Below are positions 1 through 8,258 of a DNA stretch of 64,000 bases, piece by piece. The position numbers and the translations under genes were made by a program. The stretch comes from RZZS01 sp964491785. GTDB lineage: Bacteria; Pseudomonadota; Alphaproteobacteria; Micavibrionales; Micavibrionaceae. Where the stretch lies: positions 340,637 through 404,636 of the forward strand of contig CAZBGS010000002.1 of assembly GCA_964491785.1 (NCBI GenBank). Direction: 5' to 3'. The notes under the pieces are model-generated. The model worked only from the letters and a program-made list of their open reading frames with translations, had not been told where the DNA came from and did no database searches. The first letter of the stretch is position 1; the number at the start of each line of letters is the position of its first letter.

Positions 1-414
1 CCAGCGCATGGATTTCGGCCAGACGATCGCCCGGACAGCGGCTTCGATAATGGCGGGAAGCAGTTTCGAGGAAGAGCCACCCTTCTTCTTTATCACCGCG
101 TACCAGTAGCCTTCGCGCTGTTCGCACTGGCTTGTATCCTTGAGGCCGCTGGCGCGAAGGAACCCTTCGAGCGCCTGTTCGGGTGCGCCGATCTTGGGGC
201 CGCGTTTTTCCTCGCTGGTATCGGGGATCTCGGTCGGCAGGCCGCCGACCACCAGCGTGATGCGCCGGGGAGTCGAATGGCATTCGCTTTTCGTAAACTC
301 CAGACCCGCGCCCTGCAAGCCCTTGCAGACGTGATCGCGCAAGTCCTCGGACGCTTTGACCTGCATCCAGGCGGGGATTTCTTCGGAAAAAAGTTCTATT
401 AACAATTCAGCCAT
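1..414 (-). CDS. glyS: glycyl-tRNA synthetase beta subunit (partial, N-terminal part)
   Basis: This is the N-terminal part of the beta chain of the bacterial alpha2beta2 glycyl-tRNA synthetase, which binds tRNA-Gly and supports charging by the alpha chain. The translation opens MAELLIELFSEEIPAWMQ, the classical GlyS start, and continues with a typical RRITLVVGGLP stretch at about residues 50-60. The gene runs off the left edge of the window, so only about 137 codons are visible. It lies 82 bases downstream of glyQ on the same strand, the usual glyQ-glyS order. The ATG at 414-412 is chosen because it gives the canonical N-terminus. Confidence 0.95.
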   Translation of the reverse strand, partial: MAELLIELFSEEIPAWMQVKASEDLRDHVCKGLQGAGLEFTKSECHSTPRRITLVVGGLPTEIPDTSEEKRGPKIGAPEQALEGFLRASGLKDTSQCEQREGYWYAVIKKKGGSSSKLLPAIIEAAVRAIVWPKSMRW

Positions 415-461
415 TTTATCTCTCTTAAATATGTCGTTCTAGACCCTCGCCATTCCGCTCT

Positions 462-494
462 CCCTCTCCCTCAGAGAGAGGGCCGGGGTGAAGG
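462..494. repeat. REP-like intergenic hairpin between glyQ and glyS
   Basis: A pyrimidine-rich tract followed by its complement forms a 7-bp stem (462-468 with 476-482) and runs into a GGCCGGGGTGAAGG tail. This resembles the REP-like palindromes that are scattered between genes in many proteobacterial genomes. It sits within the glyQ-glyS transcript and has no T tract, so it is not an obvious terminator. Confidence 0.4.
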
Positions 495-496
495 TT

Positions 497-1387
497 TCAA
501 GCCGCTTCCCTTAATTCCTTTTTGCCGATCCATGCCTCGCAGCAGGCTTTGGCGAGGGTGCGGACGCGGCCGATGTAGGACTGGCGCTCTACGACCGAAA
601 TCACGCCGCGAGCGTCGAGCAGGTTGAAGGTGTGACTCGCCTTCAGGCACTGGTCATAGGCCGGCAAAGCAAGGTTCTTTTCCAGCAGCGCCATGCATTC
701 CTGTTCGCATTCGCGGAAGCGGTTGAAGAGGATGTCGGTATTGGCGTGCTCAAAGTTATGCGCCGAATACTCCTGCTCTGCCCTCAGGAAAACCTGGCCG
801 TAGGTGATGCTGTCGGGCGTGCCGGGCTTGTTGAACGGCAGGTCGTAGACGTTGTCTACCTCAAGCACGTACATCGCAAGGCGCTCCAGGCCGTAGGTAA
901 GTTCGAGGCTCACCGGGTGGCAGTCGAGGCCGCCGACCTGCTGGAAGTAGGTGTACTGGCTTACTTCCATGCCGTTGCACCAGACTTCCCAGCCGAGGCC
1001 CCATGCTCCCAAAGTCGGGCTTTCCCAGTCGTCCTCCACGAACCTGATGTCGTGCTCCATCGGATCTAGGCCGATCGCTTTCAGACTGTCGAGATAAATC
1101 TCCTGGCTGTCGGGGGGCGAGGGTTTGATTATCACCTGGAACTGGTAATAGTGTTGCAACCGGTTGGGGTTTTCGCCGTAGCGACCGTCAGTGGGACGCC
1201 TTGAGGGCTGGACGTAGGCGACCTTCCAGACGTGATCCGGGCCGAGGGCGCGCAGCGTCGTCGCAGGGTGAAAGGTTCCCGCGCCGACTTCCATATCGTA
1301 GGGTTGCAATACCACGCAGCCTTTGGCTGCCCAGTAATCCTGAAGGATCAATATCAGATCCTGAAAACATTCGGGTTTTTTGCTCAT
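497..1387 (-). CDS. glyQ: glycyl-tRNA synthetase alpha subunit
   Basis: Class II catalytic chain that makes glycyl-adenylate and charges tRNA-Gly together with GlyS. The protein is about 296 residues, the normal GlyQ length. It begins MSKKPECFQDLILILQDYW and carries the family blocks QPYDMEVGAGTFHP, YVQPSRRPTDGRYGENPNR and LQHYYQFQVI. The upstream in-frame codons to 1429 do not resemble the family, so the ATG at 1387 is preferred. It is followed by glyS on the same strand with a short spacer, consistent with one operon. Confidence 0.97.
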   Translation of the reverse strand: MSKKPECFQDLILILQDYWAAKGCVVLQPYDMEVGAGTFHPATTLRALGPDHVWKVAYVQPSRRPTDGRYGENPNRLQHYYQFQVIIKPSPPDSQEIYLDSLKAIGLDPMEHDIRFVEDDWESPTLGAWGLGWEVWCNGMEVSQYTYFQQVGGLDCHPVSLELTYGLERLAMYVLEVDNVYDLPFNKPGTPDSITYGQVFLRAEQEYSAHNFEHANTDILFNRFRECEQECMALLEKNLALPAYDQCLKASHTFNLLDARGVISVVERQSYIGRVRTLAKACCEAWIGKKELREAA

Positions 1388-1452
1388 GAAAACTTTTAAA
1401 TCATAACCAGCCGAGAACGGCAATAACATTGTTTGCCTATTATACCGGCTAT

Positions 1453-2868
1453 CTACTCCACTACCGCAACTCGCAGGATATTGGTGGAGCCGGGATGGCC
1501 GAAGGGGACGCCGGCGGTGAGGACGATTGACTGGCCGGGGGTGGCCAGTTCCTGCGCTTTCGACTGCTCGATCGCCTTTTCCACGGCTTCGGCGAAATTG
1601 TTCATGTGGCCGACATGGACGGCATGGACGCCGTACATTACGGCAAGTCGTCTTGCGACGTCCAGATGCTGGGTCATGCTAAGTATGGGCATGGCGGGGC
1701 GCTGCCGGGAGGTACGGATGGTCGTCGAACCGGAACTGGTGACATTGACGATAGAGGCGGCGTTCACCTGCCTTGCCACATAATAGGCCGCGGTGGTGAT
1801 CGCGTCGGCGGCGTTGCTTTCCAGTCCGGGGTGATCGGATTCGATGATTTTCCGGTATGTCTCGTCGCTCTCGGTGCGGCGGCAGATGCGATCCATGATT
1901 TCCACGGCTTCCAGCGGGAAACGGCCTATGGCGGTTTCGGCGGAGAGCATGACCGCGTCCGCGCCGTCATATACGGCGGTGGCGACATCGGAGGCCTCGG
2001 CGCGGGTCGGGCGGGGATTGTCGATCATCGACTCCAGCATCTGGGTGGCGACGACGATGGGCTTGCCGGAATGGCGAACCTTGCGCACGACTTTTTTCTG
2101 GACTGAAGGAACGTTTTCGGCTGGGATCTCCACGCCCAGGTCGCCGCGGGCCAGCATGACTCCGTCGGCGATTTCCAGCATTTCGTCGAGATGCTCCAGC
2201 GCCGAGGGTTTTTCAAGCTTGATCATCAGGCGGGCGCGGCCGGCGATGAGAACCTTGGCCTCGGATACATCTTCGGGACGCTGCACGAAAGACTGGGCAA
2301 CCCAGTCGACATTCATGTCCAGCGCCCTGTCGAGATCCTTCTTGTCCTTTTCAGTCAGGGCGGCGATGGGAAGAACTATTCCCGGAACATTAAGTCCCTT
2401 GTTGTTGGAAAGGGAACTGCCGGAAATGACTTCAGCCTGAATGTGATCGCTGCCCTTGGAGAGAACGCGCATGCGGACATTGCCGTCGTTGAGAAGGAAT
2501 TCGTCGCCGGTCTTTAGCACCTCGATCACTTCCGGATGCGGCAGGCTGACGCGGGTATTGTCGCCGGGCGTTTCGTCAAGATCGAAGCGCATGACCATTC
2601 CGGGCGCGAGGTCGATCTTGCCTTCCGCGAATCTGCCGATGCGGAGTTTCGGGCCCTGAAGGTCGGCGATAATGGCTATGGGGCGCTCGTATTTCTTTTC
2701 CAGCGCCCGGATTGTGTCACAGCGGCGCTGGTGGTCTTCGGAAGCGCCGTGGCTGAAATTGAGTCTGAAGACGTCCACGCCTTTCAGGAAAAGCTGTTCG
2801 AGAACTTCCTGCGAGTCGCTCGCGGGGCCGATGGTTGCGACGATTTTGGTCTGGCGTCTGCGGCGCAT
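1453..2868 (-). CDS. pyk: pyruvate kinase
   Basis: Cytosolic glycolytic enzyme converting phosphoenolpyruvate and ADP to pyruvate and ATP. The 471-residue length is normal. The N-terminus MRRRRQTKIVATIGPAS is typical. The catalytic lysine lies in MIKLEKPSALEHL, the metal-binding signature in MLARGDLGVEIP, and the next conserved blocks are PIVVATQMLESM and PTRAEASDVATAVYDGADAVMLSAE split over the barrel. A C-terminal alpha/beta domain of about 120 residues follows. It lies 65 bases upstream of glyQ on the same strand but may have its own promoter. The function is secure. Confidence 0.97.
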   Translation of the reverse strand: MRRRRQTKIVATIGPASDSQEVLEQLFLKGVDVFRLNFSHGASEDHQRRCDTIRALEKKYERPIAIIADLQGPKLRIGRFAEGKIDLAPGMVMRFDLDETPGDNTRVSLPHPEVIEVLKTGDEFLLNDGNVRMRVLSKGSDHIQAEVISGSSLSNNKGLNVPGIVLPIAALTEKDKKDLDRALDMNVDWVAQSFVQRPEDVSEAKVLIAGRARLMIKLEKPSALEHLDEMLEIADGVMLARGDLGVEIPAENVPSVQKKVVRKVRHSGKPIVVATQMLESMIDNPRPTRAEASDVATAVYDGADAVMLSAETAIGRFPLEAVEIMDRICRRTESDETYRKIIESDHPGLESNAADAITTAAYYVARQVNAASIVNVTSSGSTTIRTSRQRPAMPILSMTQHLDVARRLAVMYGVHAVHVGHMNNFAEAVEKAIEQSKAQELATPGQSIVLTAGVPFGHPGSTNILRVAVVE

Positions 2869-2942
2869 GTTTGTTTCCTACTCTCAAGGGCGGGATGTGA
2901 CGAGTTATCTTTGCAAACCGGTAAGGAAAGTCAATTGGCGAA

Positions 2943-2970
2943 TTGACAAAAACACAAAATGTAGTAGTGT
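2943..2970 (+). promoter_or_regulatory. possible sigma-70-type promoter for nrdA
   Basis: A perfect TTGACA (2943-2948) is followed after 16 bases by TAGTGT (2965-2970), a weak -10. The region is AT-rich and lies in the divergent gap between pyk and nrdA. I could not support an NrdR box here, although the gene downstream is a ribonucleotide reductase. Confidence 0.25.
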
Positions 2971-3028
2971 GAATTGAAATCAGTACTCAATTGGTCGTAT
3001 TTACTACCTTCCAAACCTGGAGATTTAA

Positions 3029-4867
3029 ATGTTTGACGTAGCGCAGAACCAGCGCGGCAAGAGCGTAGTCATCGACAGCAGCCGCAATGCTCTTCTCACT
3101 AAATTCGGCGTGGAGACGCTCAATGACCGTTACCTCCTTCCCGGCGAGCAGCCGCAGGATCTTTTCGCCAGGGTGGCGATGCATTACGGAGACGATTCGG
3201 CGCATGCGCAGCGGATGTACGATTATATTTCGAAGCTGTGGCTGATGCCGGCGACCCCGGTGCTATCCAACGGGGGCACTGAAAGGGGGCTGCCGATTTC
3301 CTGCTTTCTTAACGAATGCGGCGACAGTCTTGGGGAAATTGTGTCTTTATGGAACGAAAATGTGTGGCTTGCCTCTCTTGGCGGAGGAATCGGGTCTTAC
3401 TGGGGCAATGTCAGGTCGATCGGCGAGAAGGTCGGGGGCAATGGCAAGACATCCGGCATCGTGCCTTTCATCAGGGTAATGGATTCGCTGACGCTTGCGA
3501 TTTCGCAAGGCTCCTTAAGGCGCGGCAGCGCGGCGATATACCTGCCCGTATGGCACCCTGAAATCGAGGAATTTATCGAGATCAGGAGACCGACCGGCGG
3601 CGATCCCAACCGCAAGGCCCTTAACCTGCATCACGGAGTGCTGATTACTGACGCCTTCATGCAGGCAGTAGGGAGTGACGGGGAATGGCCGCTGAAGTCG
3701 CCAAAGGACGGGCATGTCGTAGAGATCGTCAGGGCAAGGGATCTGTGGGTTCGCCTGCTTACAGCGAGAATCGAGACCGGAGAGCCCTATCTGGTTTTCA
3801 TCGACACGGTGAACGAGCGGATACCGGAACACCATAAACTGGCGGGGCTTAACGTCAGGATGTCCAATCTTTGCGCCGAAATCACCCTGCCGACCGGAAA
3901 GGATCATCTGGGGAGAATGCGGACGGCGGTTTGCTGCCTTGCGTCCCTCAACCTTGAGAAATACGAGGAATGGAAAGACGATCCGCTGATTGTCGAGGAC
4001 AGTCTGCGGTTTCTTGACAATGTGCTGTCGGACTTTATCGATAGGGCCCCCGATTCCATGGCCAATGCCAGATATTCGGCGATACGCGAACGCTCGGTCG
4101 GACTCGGGGTTATGGGGCTTCATTCTTTCCTGCAATCGAAGATGATACCGATTGAGAGCGTAATGGCAAAGGTGTGGAATAAACGCATTTTTGAGGGCAT
4201 AAAAACCAGCGCCGACCTTGCTTCGAAGAAACTGGCGGAGGAGCGAGGCCCCTGCCCTGATGCCGGAGATTACGGGATCAGGGAGAGGTTTTCGAATAAA
4301 ATCGCCATTGCGCCGACCGCCTCGATCTCGATCATCTGCGGCGGCGCAAGTCCGGGAATCGAGCCTGTCGCAGCCAATGCCTTCACCCACAAGACCCTTT
4401 CCGGGTCGCATGCCGTGAAAAACCGGTATCTGGAAATGCTGCTTGAGGAAAAAGGCCGCAATGACGAGGAGGTATGGAGTTCGATCTTTACCAATGAAGG
4501 CTCGGTACAGCATCTGGATTTCCTGGGCGCGGACGAGAAGGACGTATTCAAAACGGCTTTCGAGATCGACCAGCGGTGGCTGATCGAGCATGCGGGCGAC
4601 CGCGCCGCGTATATCTGCCAGGCACAGTCCCTCAACATCTTTCTTCCGGCGGACGTCCAAAAAAAGGAGCTTCACCGCATACACTGGGAGGCGTGGCAGA
4701 AAGGGGTCAAGTCGCTTTACTATTGCCGATCGAAATCGATTCAACGCGCCGAAAGCCATGCGAGCTGGCAAAGGAGCAAGCAACATGCGTTATCTTCGCA
4801 TGTGAATGTGGATAATTCCCATGTTCGGCAGGAGAGTGGTTATGAGGAGTGTCTAGCTTGTCAGTAA
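3029..4867 (+). CDS. nrdA: class I ribonucleoside-diphosphate reductase, alpha chain
   Basis: Catalytic chain of class I ribonucleotide reductase, reducing NDPs to dNDPs. The 612-residue form matches the short alphaproteobacterial NrdA. Visible active-site elements are the first redox cysteine in LPISCFLNE (about residue 91), the NLCAE motif holding the thiyl cysteine and glutamate (about 281), the second redox cysteine in AVCCLASLN (about 300), the radical-transfer tyrosine pair in SLYYCRS (about 563), and a C-terminal cysteine pair ECLAC. No N-terminal ATP-cone is apparent, so allosteric overall-activity control is probably absent. The Tyr-Tyr pair argues for class I rather than B12-dependent class II. 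No nrdB follows; the next gene is msrB. The start has a GGAGAT sequence upstream. Confidence 0.92.
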   Translation: MFDVAQNQRGKSVVIDSSRNALLTKFGVETLNDRYLLPGEQPQDLFARVAMHYGDDSAHAQRMYDYISKLWLMPATPVLSNGGTERGLPISCFLNECGDSLGEIVSLWNENVWLASLGGGIGSYWGNVRSIGEKVGGNGKTSGIVPFIRVMDSLTLAISQGSLRRGSAAIYLPVWHPEIEEFIEIRRPTGGDPNRKALNLHHGVLITDAFMQAVGSDGEWPLKSPKDGHVVEIVRARDLWVRLLTARIETGEPYLVFIDTVNERIPEHHKLAGLNVRMSNLCAEITLPTGKDHLGRMRTAVCCLASLNLEKYEEWKDDPLIVEDSLRFLDNVLSDFIDRAPDSMANARYSAIRERSVGLGVMGLHSFLQSKMIPIESVMAKVWNKRIFEGIKTSADLASKKLAEERGPCPDAGDYGIRERFSNKIAIAPTASISIICGGASPGIEPVAANAFTHKTLSGSHAVKNRYLEMLLEEKGRNDEEVWSSIFTNEGSVQHLDFLGADEKDVFKTAFEIDQRWLIEHAGDRAAYICQAQSLNIFLPADVQKKELHRIHWEAWQKGVKSLYYCRSKSIQRAESHASWQRSKQHALSSHVNVDNSHVRQESGYEECLACQ

Positions 4868-4928
4868 CGATGGTTGCCATGATCGCAACCGGGATAATAT
4901 TACTGAAATGGGCATTCTGGAGAGAAAG

Positions 4929-5342
4929 ATGGATAAAAGACTTACCCCCATGCAGGAATATGTCACCAGGCATTGCGGCACGGAGCCGCCTTTTGAAAAC
5001 GAGTACTGGGATAATCACGAGGAAGGCATTTATGTCGATCTGCTGTCGGGAGATCCTTTGTTTTCCTCGACCGACAAATTCGTATCCGGAACCGGATGGC
5101 CGAGCTTCTCCAGGCCTGTCGGCAAGGAGAAGATTGAGGAATTCGAGGACAGCAGTCTTGGAATGCGGCGGATAGAGGTCAGGTCGGCAGCTTCGGATTC
5201 CCATCTGGGGCATGTCTTTACGGACGGGCCAGCGGAAAAAGGCGGGTTGCGGTACTGCATTAATTCGGCTTCGCTGAGATTCATACCCAAAAAAGATCTT
5301 GAAAAAGAAGGGTATGGCGAGTATCTGGGCCTGTTCAAATGA
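4929..5342 (+). CDS. msrB: peptide-methionine (R)-S-oxide reductase
   Basis: Repairs methionine-R-sulfoxide in proteins in the cytosol using thioredoxin. The protein is about 137 residues and shows LTPMQEYVTRHCGTEPPF, EYWDNHEEG, SGTGWPSF and the catalytic cysteine in RYCINSASLRF. The position that carries the first zinc CxxC in many MsrBs reads YVDLLSGDPLF here, so this is a zinc-free form. The ATG at 4929 is favoured over the one at 4908 because GGAGAG lies just upstream of it. It follows nrdA by about 60 bases on the same strand and may be co-transcribed. Confidence 0.93.
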   Translation: MDKRLTPMQEYVTRHCGTEPPFENEYWDNHEEGIYVDLLSGDPLFSSTDKFVSGTGWPSFSRPVGKEKIEEFEDSSLGMRRIEVRSAASDSHLGHVFTDGPAEKGGLRYCINSASLRFIPKKDLEKEGYGEYLGLFK

Positions 5343-5415
5343 GAATCCGGAACACAGATTGACCTGAGCAGTTGGAGACTCTGACTAACCGGACAACCGG
5401 GAAAGGAGAGTATTC

Positions 5416-5628
5416 ATGGGAAGGACAATTTTAGTACTGATAGTAATTGCGCTGGTCGCGCTGCTTGCCCTGTGGGCAATCGACCTTGATTTTTCCCCGG
5501 AGACGGAACCTGCAGGGGTGACGACGCAGCGGGCGGATGTTGACGTACCGGAAATCGAAATGGATGACGAGCGATACGCTTCGCCTGGAGGACTGGATCA
5601 GGACAGATCGGCATTAAGAAATCCGTAA
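5416..5628 (+). CDS. small single-pass membrane protein, unknown function
   Basis: A 70-residue protein with a hydrophobic segment at about residues 4-22 (ILVLIVIALVALLALWA), followed by an acidic, proline-containing tail of about 45 residues that would lie outside the membrane. The start is well supported by AAAGGAGAG 6 to 8 bases upstream. A strong terminator follows. I do not recognise the family. The arrangement suggests an N-terminally anchored periplasmic protein; no function can be assigned. Confidence 0.7.
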   Translation: MGRTILVLIVIALVALLALWAIDLDFSPETEPAGVTTQRADVDVPEIEMDDERYASPGGLDQDRSALRNP

Positions 5629-5650
5629 AAAAAGCTTTTTAGAAATCTGT

Positions 5651-5693
5651 TAAGCCGCAATGGACATAAAGCCGTTGCGGCTTAATTTTTTTT
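5651..5693 (+). terminator. Rho-independent terminator
   Basis: A perfect 10-bp stem (5651-5660 with 5675-5684, TAAGCCGCAA and its complement) is followed by an eight-T tract. It ends the msrB/small membrane protein transcript. Confidence 0.88.
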
Positions 5694-5732
5694 GTCGCAA
5701 GATCTCAACCGGCTGTAATCTCCGGTGGTTAA

Positions 5733-5764
5733 GGAGATCCCTCGCTTTTGGCTCAGGATGAGCA
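5733..5764. repeat. dispersed intergenic repeat of the GAGATCC-CTCAGGATGA type
   Basis: The segment reads GGAGATCCCTCGC, then TTTTGG, then CTCAGGATGA. This resembles a widespread bacterial intergenic repeat whose usual form has CTCGCTTCGCTCAGGATGA. I recognise it from memory of that pattern; only one copy is visible here. Confidence 0.35.
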
Positions 5765-5803
5765 GTAATGTCGCATCACCGAAAAGGAAAGGAACTTTAT
5801 CCC

Positions 5804-6145
5804 ATGGACAAGGACTACCGTCAGATAACAAAGGAAATAGCCGAGCAGCTTGGAAGCCTGCGCAAAACCCTGCCGATGAAAGGCTTTACAGATCTTGCCC
5901 AGGAAGCCACAAAAGACGGGGCGCTTGACGAGAAAACCAAGGAATTCATCGCCCTTGCGATCGGGGTCACGCAAAAATGCGACGGCTGCATCGGCTTTCA
6001 CGCCAAAAAACTGGCTCAGCTCGGGGCGACGAAAGAGGAGATCGCGGAAACGCTTGCGATGTGCGTCTATATGGGCGGTGGCCCGGCGCTGATGTTCGCG
6101 GCGGATGCGTGGAAGGCTTTCGATCAGTTCAGCGAGAAAAGCTGA
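5804..6145 (+). CDS. AhpD-like carboxymuconolactone decarboxylase family protein
   Basis: A 113-residue all-helical CMD-domain protein. The signature CDGCIGFH carries the CxxC and nearby histidine that in AhpD-type proteins form a peroxidase or disulfide redox centre. The surrounding pattern (EKTKEFIALAIGVTQKCDGC, then HAKKLAQLGATKEEIAETL) is typical. The ATG at 5804 is preferred over 5768 because AAAGGAACT lies just upstream and the family usually begins here. It is convergent with the gene at 6146 with no spacer. The physiological substrate is unknown. Confidence 0.85.
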   Translation: MDKDYRQITKEIAEQLGSLRKTLPMKGFTDLAQEATKDGALDEKTKEFIALAIGVTQKCDGCIGFHAKKLAQLGATKEEIAETLAMCVYMGGGPALMFAADAWKAFDQFSEKS

Positions 6146-6430
6146 TCAGAAAATATCGCCGATCTGGATAATCGGGACGTCATAGCCGAACATCTCCTTG
6201 CCGGGAGCAGCGGTGATGACGACGGCGCAAGGGCTTGATTCGATGCTGCGGCGGGAGTCCTCGTTCAGTTCGTAATGCATCAGATCGTCTTCCATCTGAT
6301 CGTCGTCATAGACGAGCATGAGCAGATGCTGTTCCCGGTAATACTCCACCCGGGCGATTTCAGACGGGAAAGCTCCATCGCTTACGATAACCATGTTGCC
6401 GTTGGGCAGTCTGCCAAGTTCAATGTTCAT
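6146..6430 (-). CDS. conserved hypothetical protein, 94 residues
   Basis: A soluble, acidic protein starting MNIELGRLPNGNMVIVSDG with several beta-strand-like segments, including EYYREQHLLMLVYDDDQ. No signal peptide, membrane segment or cysteine motif is visible and I do not recognise a family. Its ATG overlaps the stop of a 56-residue ORF upstream (ATGA), so the two are probably translated together. It ends directly against the stop of the AhpD-like gene. Confidence 0.6.
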   Translation of the reverse strand: MNIELGRLPNGNMVIVSDGAFPSEIARVEYYREQHLLMLVYDDDQMEDDLMHYELNEDSRRSIESSPCAVVITAAPGKEMFGYDVPIIQIGDIF

Positions 6431-6597
6431 CTGTTCAGGTCATTAAGCTGAAAAGAGGGAGCGGGTTTTACCGGTTCAGGCGTCTGGTCTGCCGTAAAAC
6501 TGTCAATCAACGGAGTTGCAAAACCGCCTTTAAGAGACTGGAGGCTGGTTGCCGAGCTCAACATTTTTTGACAGTCTTCAGGATTGTAGTTTGTCAT
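6427..6597 (-). CDS. small ORF of 56 residues, coupled to the downstream gene
   Basis: Starts MTNYNPEDCQKMLSS at 6597 and ends in NDLNR, with its TGA overlapping the ATG of the 94-residue gene in an ATGA arrangement. The composition is protein-like: a short amphipathic N-terminal half and a proline-rich tail (TPEPVKPAPS). The upstream ribosome site is weak. The overlap with the next start is the main reason to call it a gene. Function unknown. Confidence 0.5.
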   Translation of the reverse strand: MTNYNPEDCQKMLSSATSLQSLKGGFATPLIDSFTADQTPEPVKPAPSFQLNDLNR

Positions 6598-6723
6598 ACC
6601 GATCTGTTCCCAAGCATTATCCGCCTAACATTACATAAACATAAAATAATTAAAAAAAGCTGAAAAACATTGGATTTTCGCCAATTTATGGTAAAACAAC
6701 GCAGAGAAAACGGAAAAACAAGT

Positions 6724-7296
6724 ATGTCGCAAGGCAATGAAAATAAATTACCGGCTGAAGAAGAACAGGAAAAGCCGGATCTTCCCACTACTCCAGACCA
6801 GCTAATCGCTCTGCTCGACGAATTGCATCTCCGCTATGAGATTTTTCACCACGAGCCGATTTTCACGGTGGCGGAAGGAGAGCATTTAAAGAAGAACATT
6901 CCGGGGCTGCATTGCCGAAACCTGTTCTTGCGAGACAAGAGGAAAAAGATGTTCCTGATCGTGGCCGCCAACGAGACTGCGATCGACTTGAAAAAACTTC
7001 AATTGATGCTTGGTTGCGACCGGCTGTCGTTCGGATCTCCCGAGAGGCTTTGGCAGTATCTGGGTATACGCCCGGGGTCGGTTTGTCCGTTTTGCATCAT
7101 CAACGACAGGGCGGGCGAAGTTGAAATTTATCTTGATAAGTTCATGATGGAAGCCGATCTGGTTAATTATCATCCGCTTGATAATGCCATGACCATAGGG
7201 TTGACTCCTGAGGATCTGATCAAATTTATTGAGCACACCGGACACAAGGCCAGGGTCATCGATCTCTCGCAAGCCCTGCCGGGTACAGTTTATTAA
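6724..7296 (+). CDS. prolyl-tRNA editing protein (YbaK/ProX-type deacylase)
   Basis: Free-standing trans-editing domain expected to hydrolyse mischarged Ala-tRNA-Pro (ProXp-ala/PrdX type). The core shows LLDELHLRYEIFHHEPIFTV, then a conserved lysine region LFLRDKRKKMFLIV, and GIRPGSVCPFCIIND and IYLDKF in the C-terminal half, all typical of the family. The ATG at 6724 gives about 190 residues; the longer reading from a TTG at 6670 adds a charged extension not expected for the family. The intergenic region upstream is strongly AT-rich and probably holds the promoter. It precedes a CnoX-like gene by 14 bases. Confidence 0.87.
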   Translation: MSQGNENKLPAEEEQEKPDLPTTPDQLIALLDELHLRYEIFHHEPIFTVAEGEHLKKNIPGLHCRNLFLRDKRKKMFLIVAANETAIDLKKLQLMLGCDRLSFGSPERLWQYLGIRPGSVCPFCIINDRAGEVEIYLDKFMMEADLVNYHPLDNAMTIGLTPEDLIKFIEHTGHKARVIDLSQALPGTVY

Positions 7297-7310
7297 AAGA
7301 GGTAACAAAA

Positions 7311-8234
7311 ATGCTATTCGCTTCGAAACAGAACAACGAGCAGGAAAACCAGCCTGGTAATATCTTCGACGTTGGCTTCGCCGATTTTGAGAACAAGGTT
7401 CTAAAGGCCTCTTTCGACAAGCCGGTAATCGTCGATTTCTGGGCGCCGTGGTGCGGGCCGTGTAAGCAGCTCGGGCCGATGCTGGAAGGCGAAGTCGCCA
7501 GTGCTGGCGGCAGTGTTCTGATGGCCAAGGTCAATCTCGACCAGAACCCGGAACTGGCGCAGGCGCTTCGCATTCAGTCGGTGCCGACGGTGTTCGCTTT
7601 TTTTCAGGGTCAGCCGGTAGACGCTTTCATGGGAGCGCAGCCCGCGAGCCAGATCAGGGCTTTCGTCGACAATCTCGTCAAGCTGGCGAAACAGGCGCAG
7701 CCCGACTCGCTCGATATCCCGACTGCGCTGCAACAGGCGGCGCAGGCGCTTGCGGATAAGGAATATGCGGGAGCTCAGAGCATCTATGCGCGGATTATCA
7801 GCGAAGATCCTGACAACGCGAAGGCCTATGCGGGACTGGTCAGAGCCTATATAGCAGCAGGCAAAAAAGACAAAGCAAGAGTGGTTCTTGATCAGGCGCC
7901 GGAGAACGTGAAAAAAAGTCCGGTTTTCTCGGAAGCGGTAACCGCGCTTGAGCTTGCGGAATCGTCATCGGGAACTCCCTCCAGAAAGCTGGAAAGCAGG
8001 ATCGAGAAGAACCCCGACGACCACGAGGGACGTTATGAACTGGCCATGGCCTATTTCAGCGAGGATCGCCGGGACGATGCGGCGGGAGCATTGCTCGAAA
8101 TCATTCGCCGCGACCGGAGCTGGCAGGATGAAAAAGCGCGGGTGCAATTGCTCAAATTCTTCGACGCTTGGGGGCCTGCCGATCCTTCGACTCTCAGGGC
8201 TCGCAGAAAATTAAGCGGGATTCTTTTTTCTTAG
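7311..8234 (+). CDS. thioredoxin-domain/TPR co-chaperone (CnoX/YbbN-like)
   Basis: The N-terminal thioredoxin fold (residues about 18-125) has the active site WAPWCGPCKQL and the cis-proline in SVPTVFAF. It is followed by a helical tetratricopeptide-like region (about 135-300), with units such as YAGAQSIYARIISEDPDNA. This is the domain order of YbbN/CnoX, a holdase that guards proteins from oxidation and passes them to GroEL. A WCGPC motif suggests real redox activity, unlike E. coli CnoX, which lacks it. AAGAGG lies upstream of the ATG. It lies in a run with the Lon-domain and Trm112-like genes. Confidence 0.85.
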   Translation: MLFASKQNNEQENQPGNIFDVGFADFENKVLKASFDKPVIVDFWAPWCGPCKQLGPMLEGEVASAGGSVLMAKVNLDQNPELAQALRIQSVPTVFAFFQGQPVDAFMGAQPASQIRAFVDNLVKLAKQAQPDSLDIPTALQQAAQALADKEYAGAQSIYARIISEDPDNAKAYAGLVRAYIAAGKKDKARVVLDQAPENVKKSPVFSEAVTALELAESSSGTPSRKLESRIEKNPDDHEGRYELAMAYFSEDRRDDAAGALLEIIRRDRSWQDEKARVQLLKFFDAWGPADPSTLRARRKLSGILFS

Positions 8235-8258
8235 TCAGCGGATACTAGATAACTAGTT

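Noticed and set aside
2943..2990. NrdR box upstream of nrdA
   Set aside because: The sequence has one half resembling TAGTGT but the other half does not match the consensus, and no second box is seen.
3515..4786. 423-residue ORF opposite nrdA
   Set aside because: Shadow of the nrdA coding sequence; no independent start site or family features.
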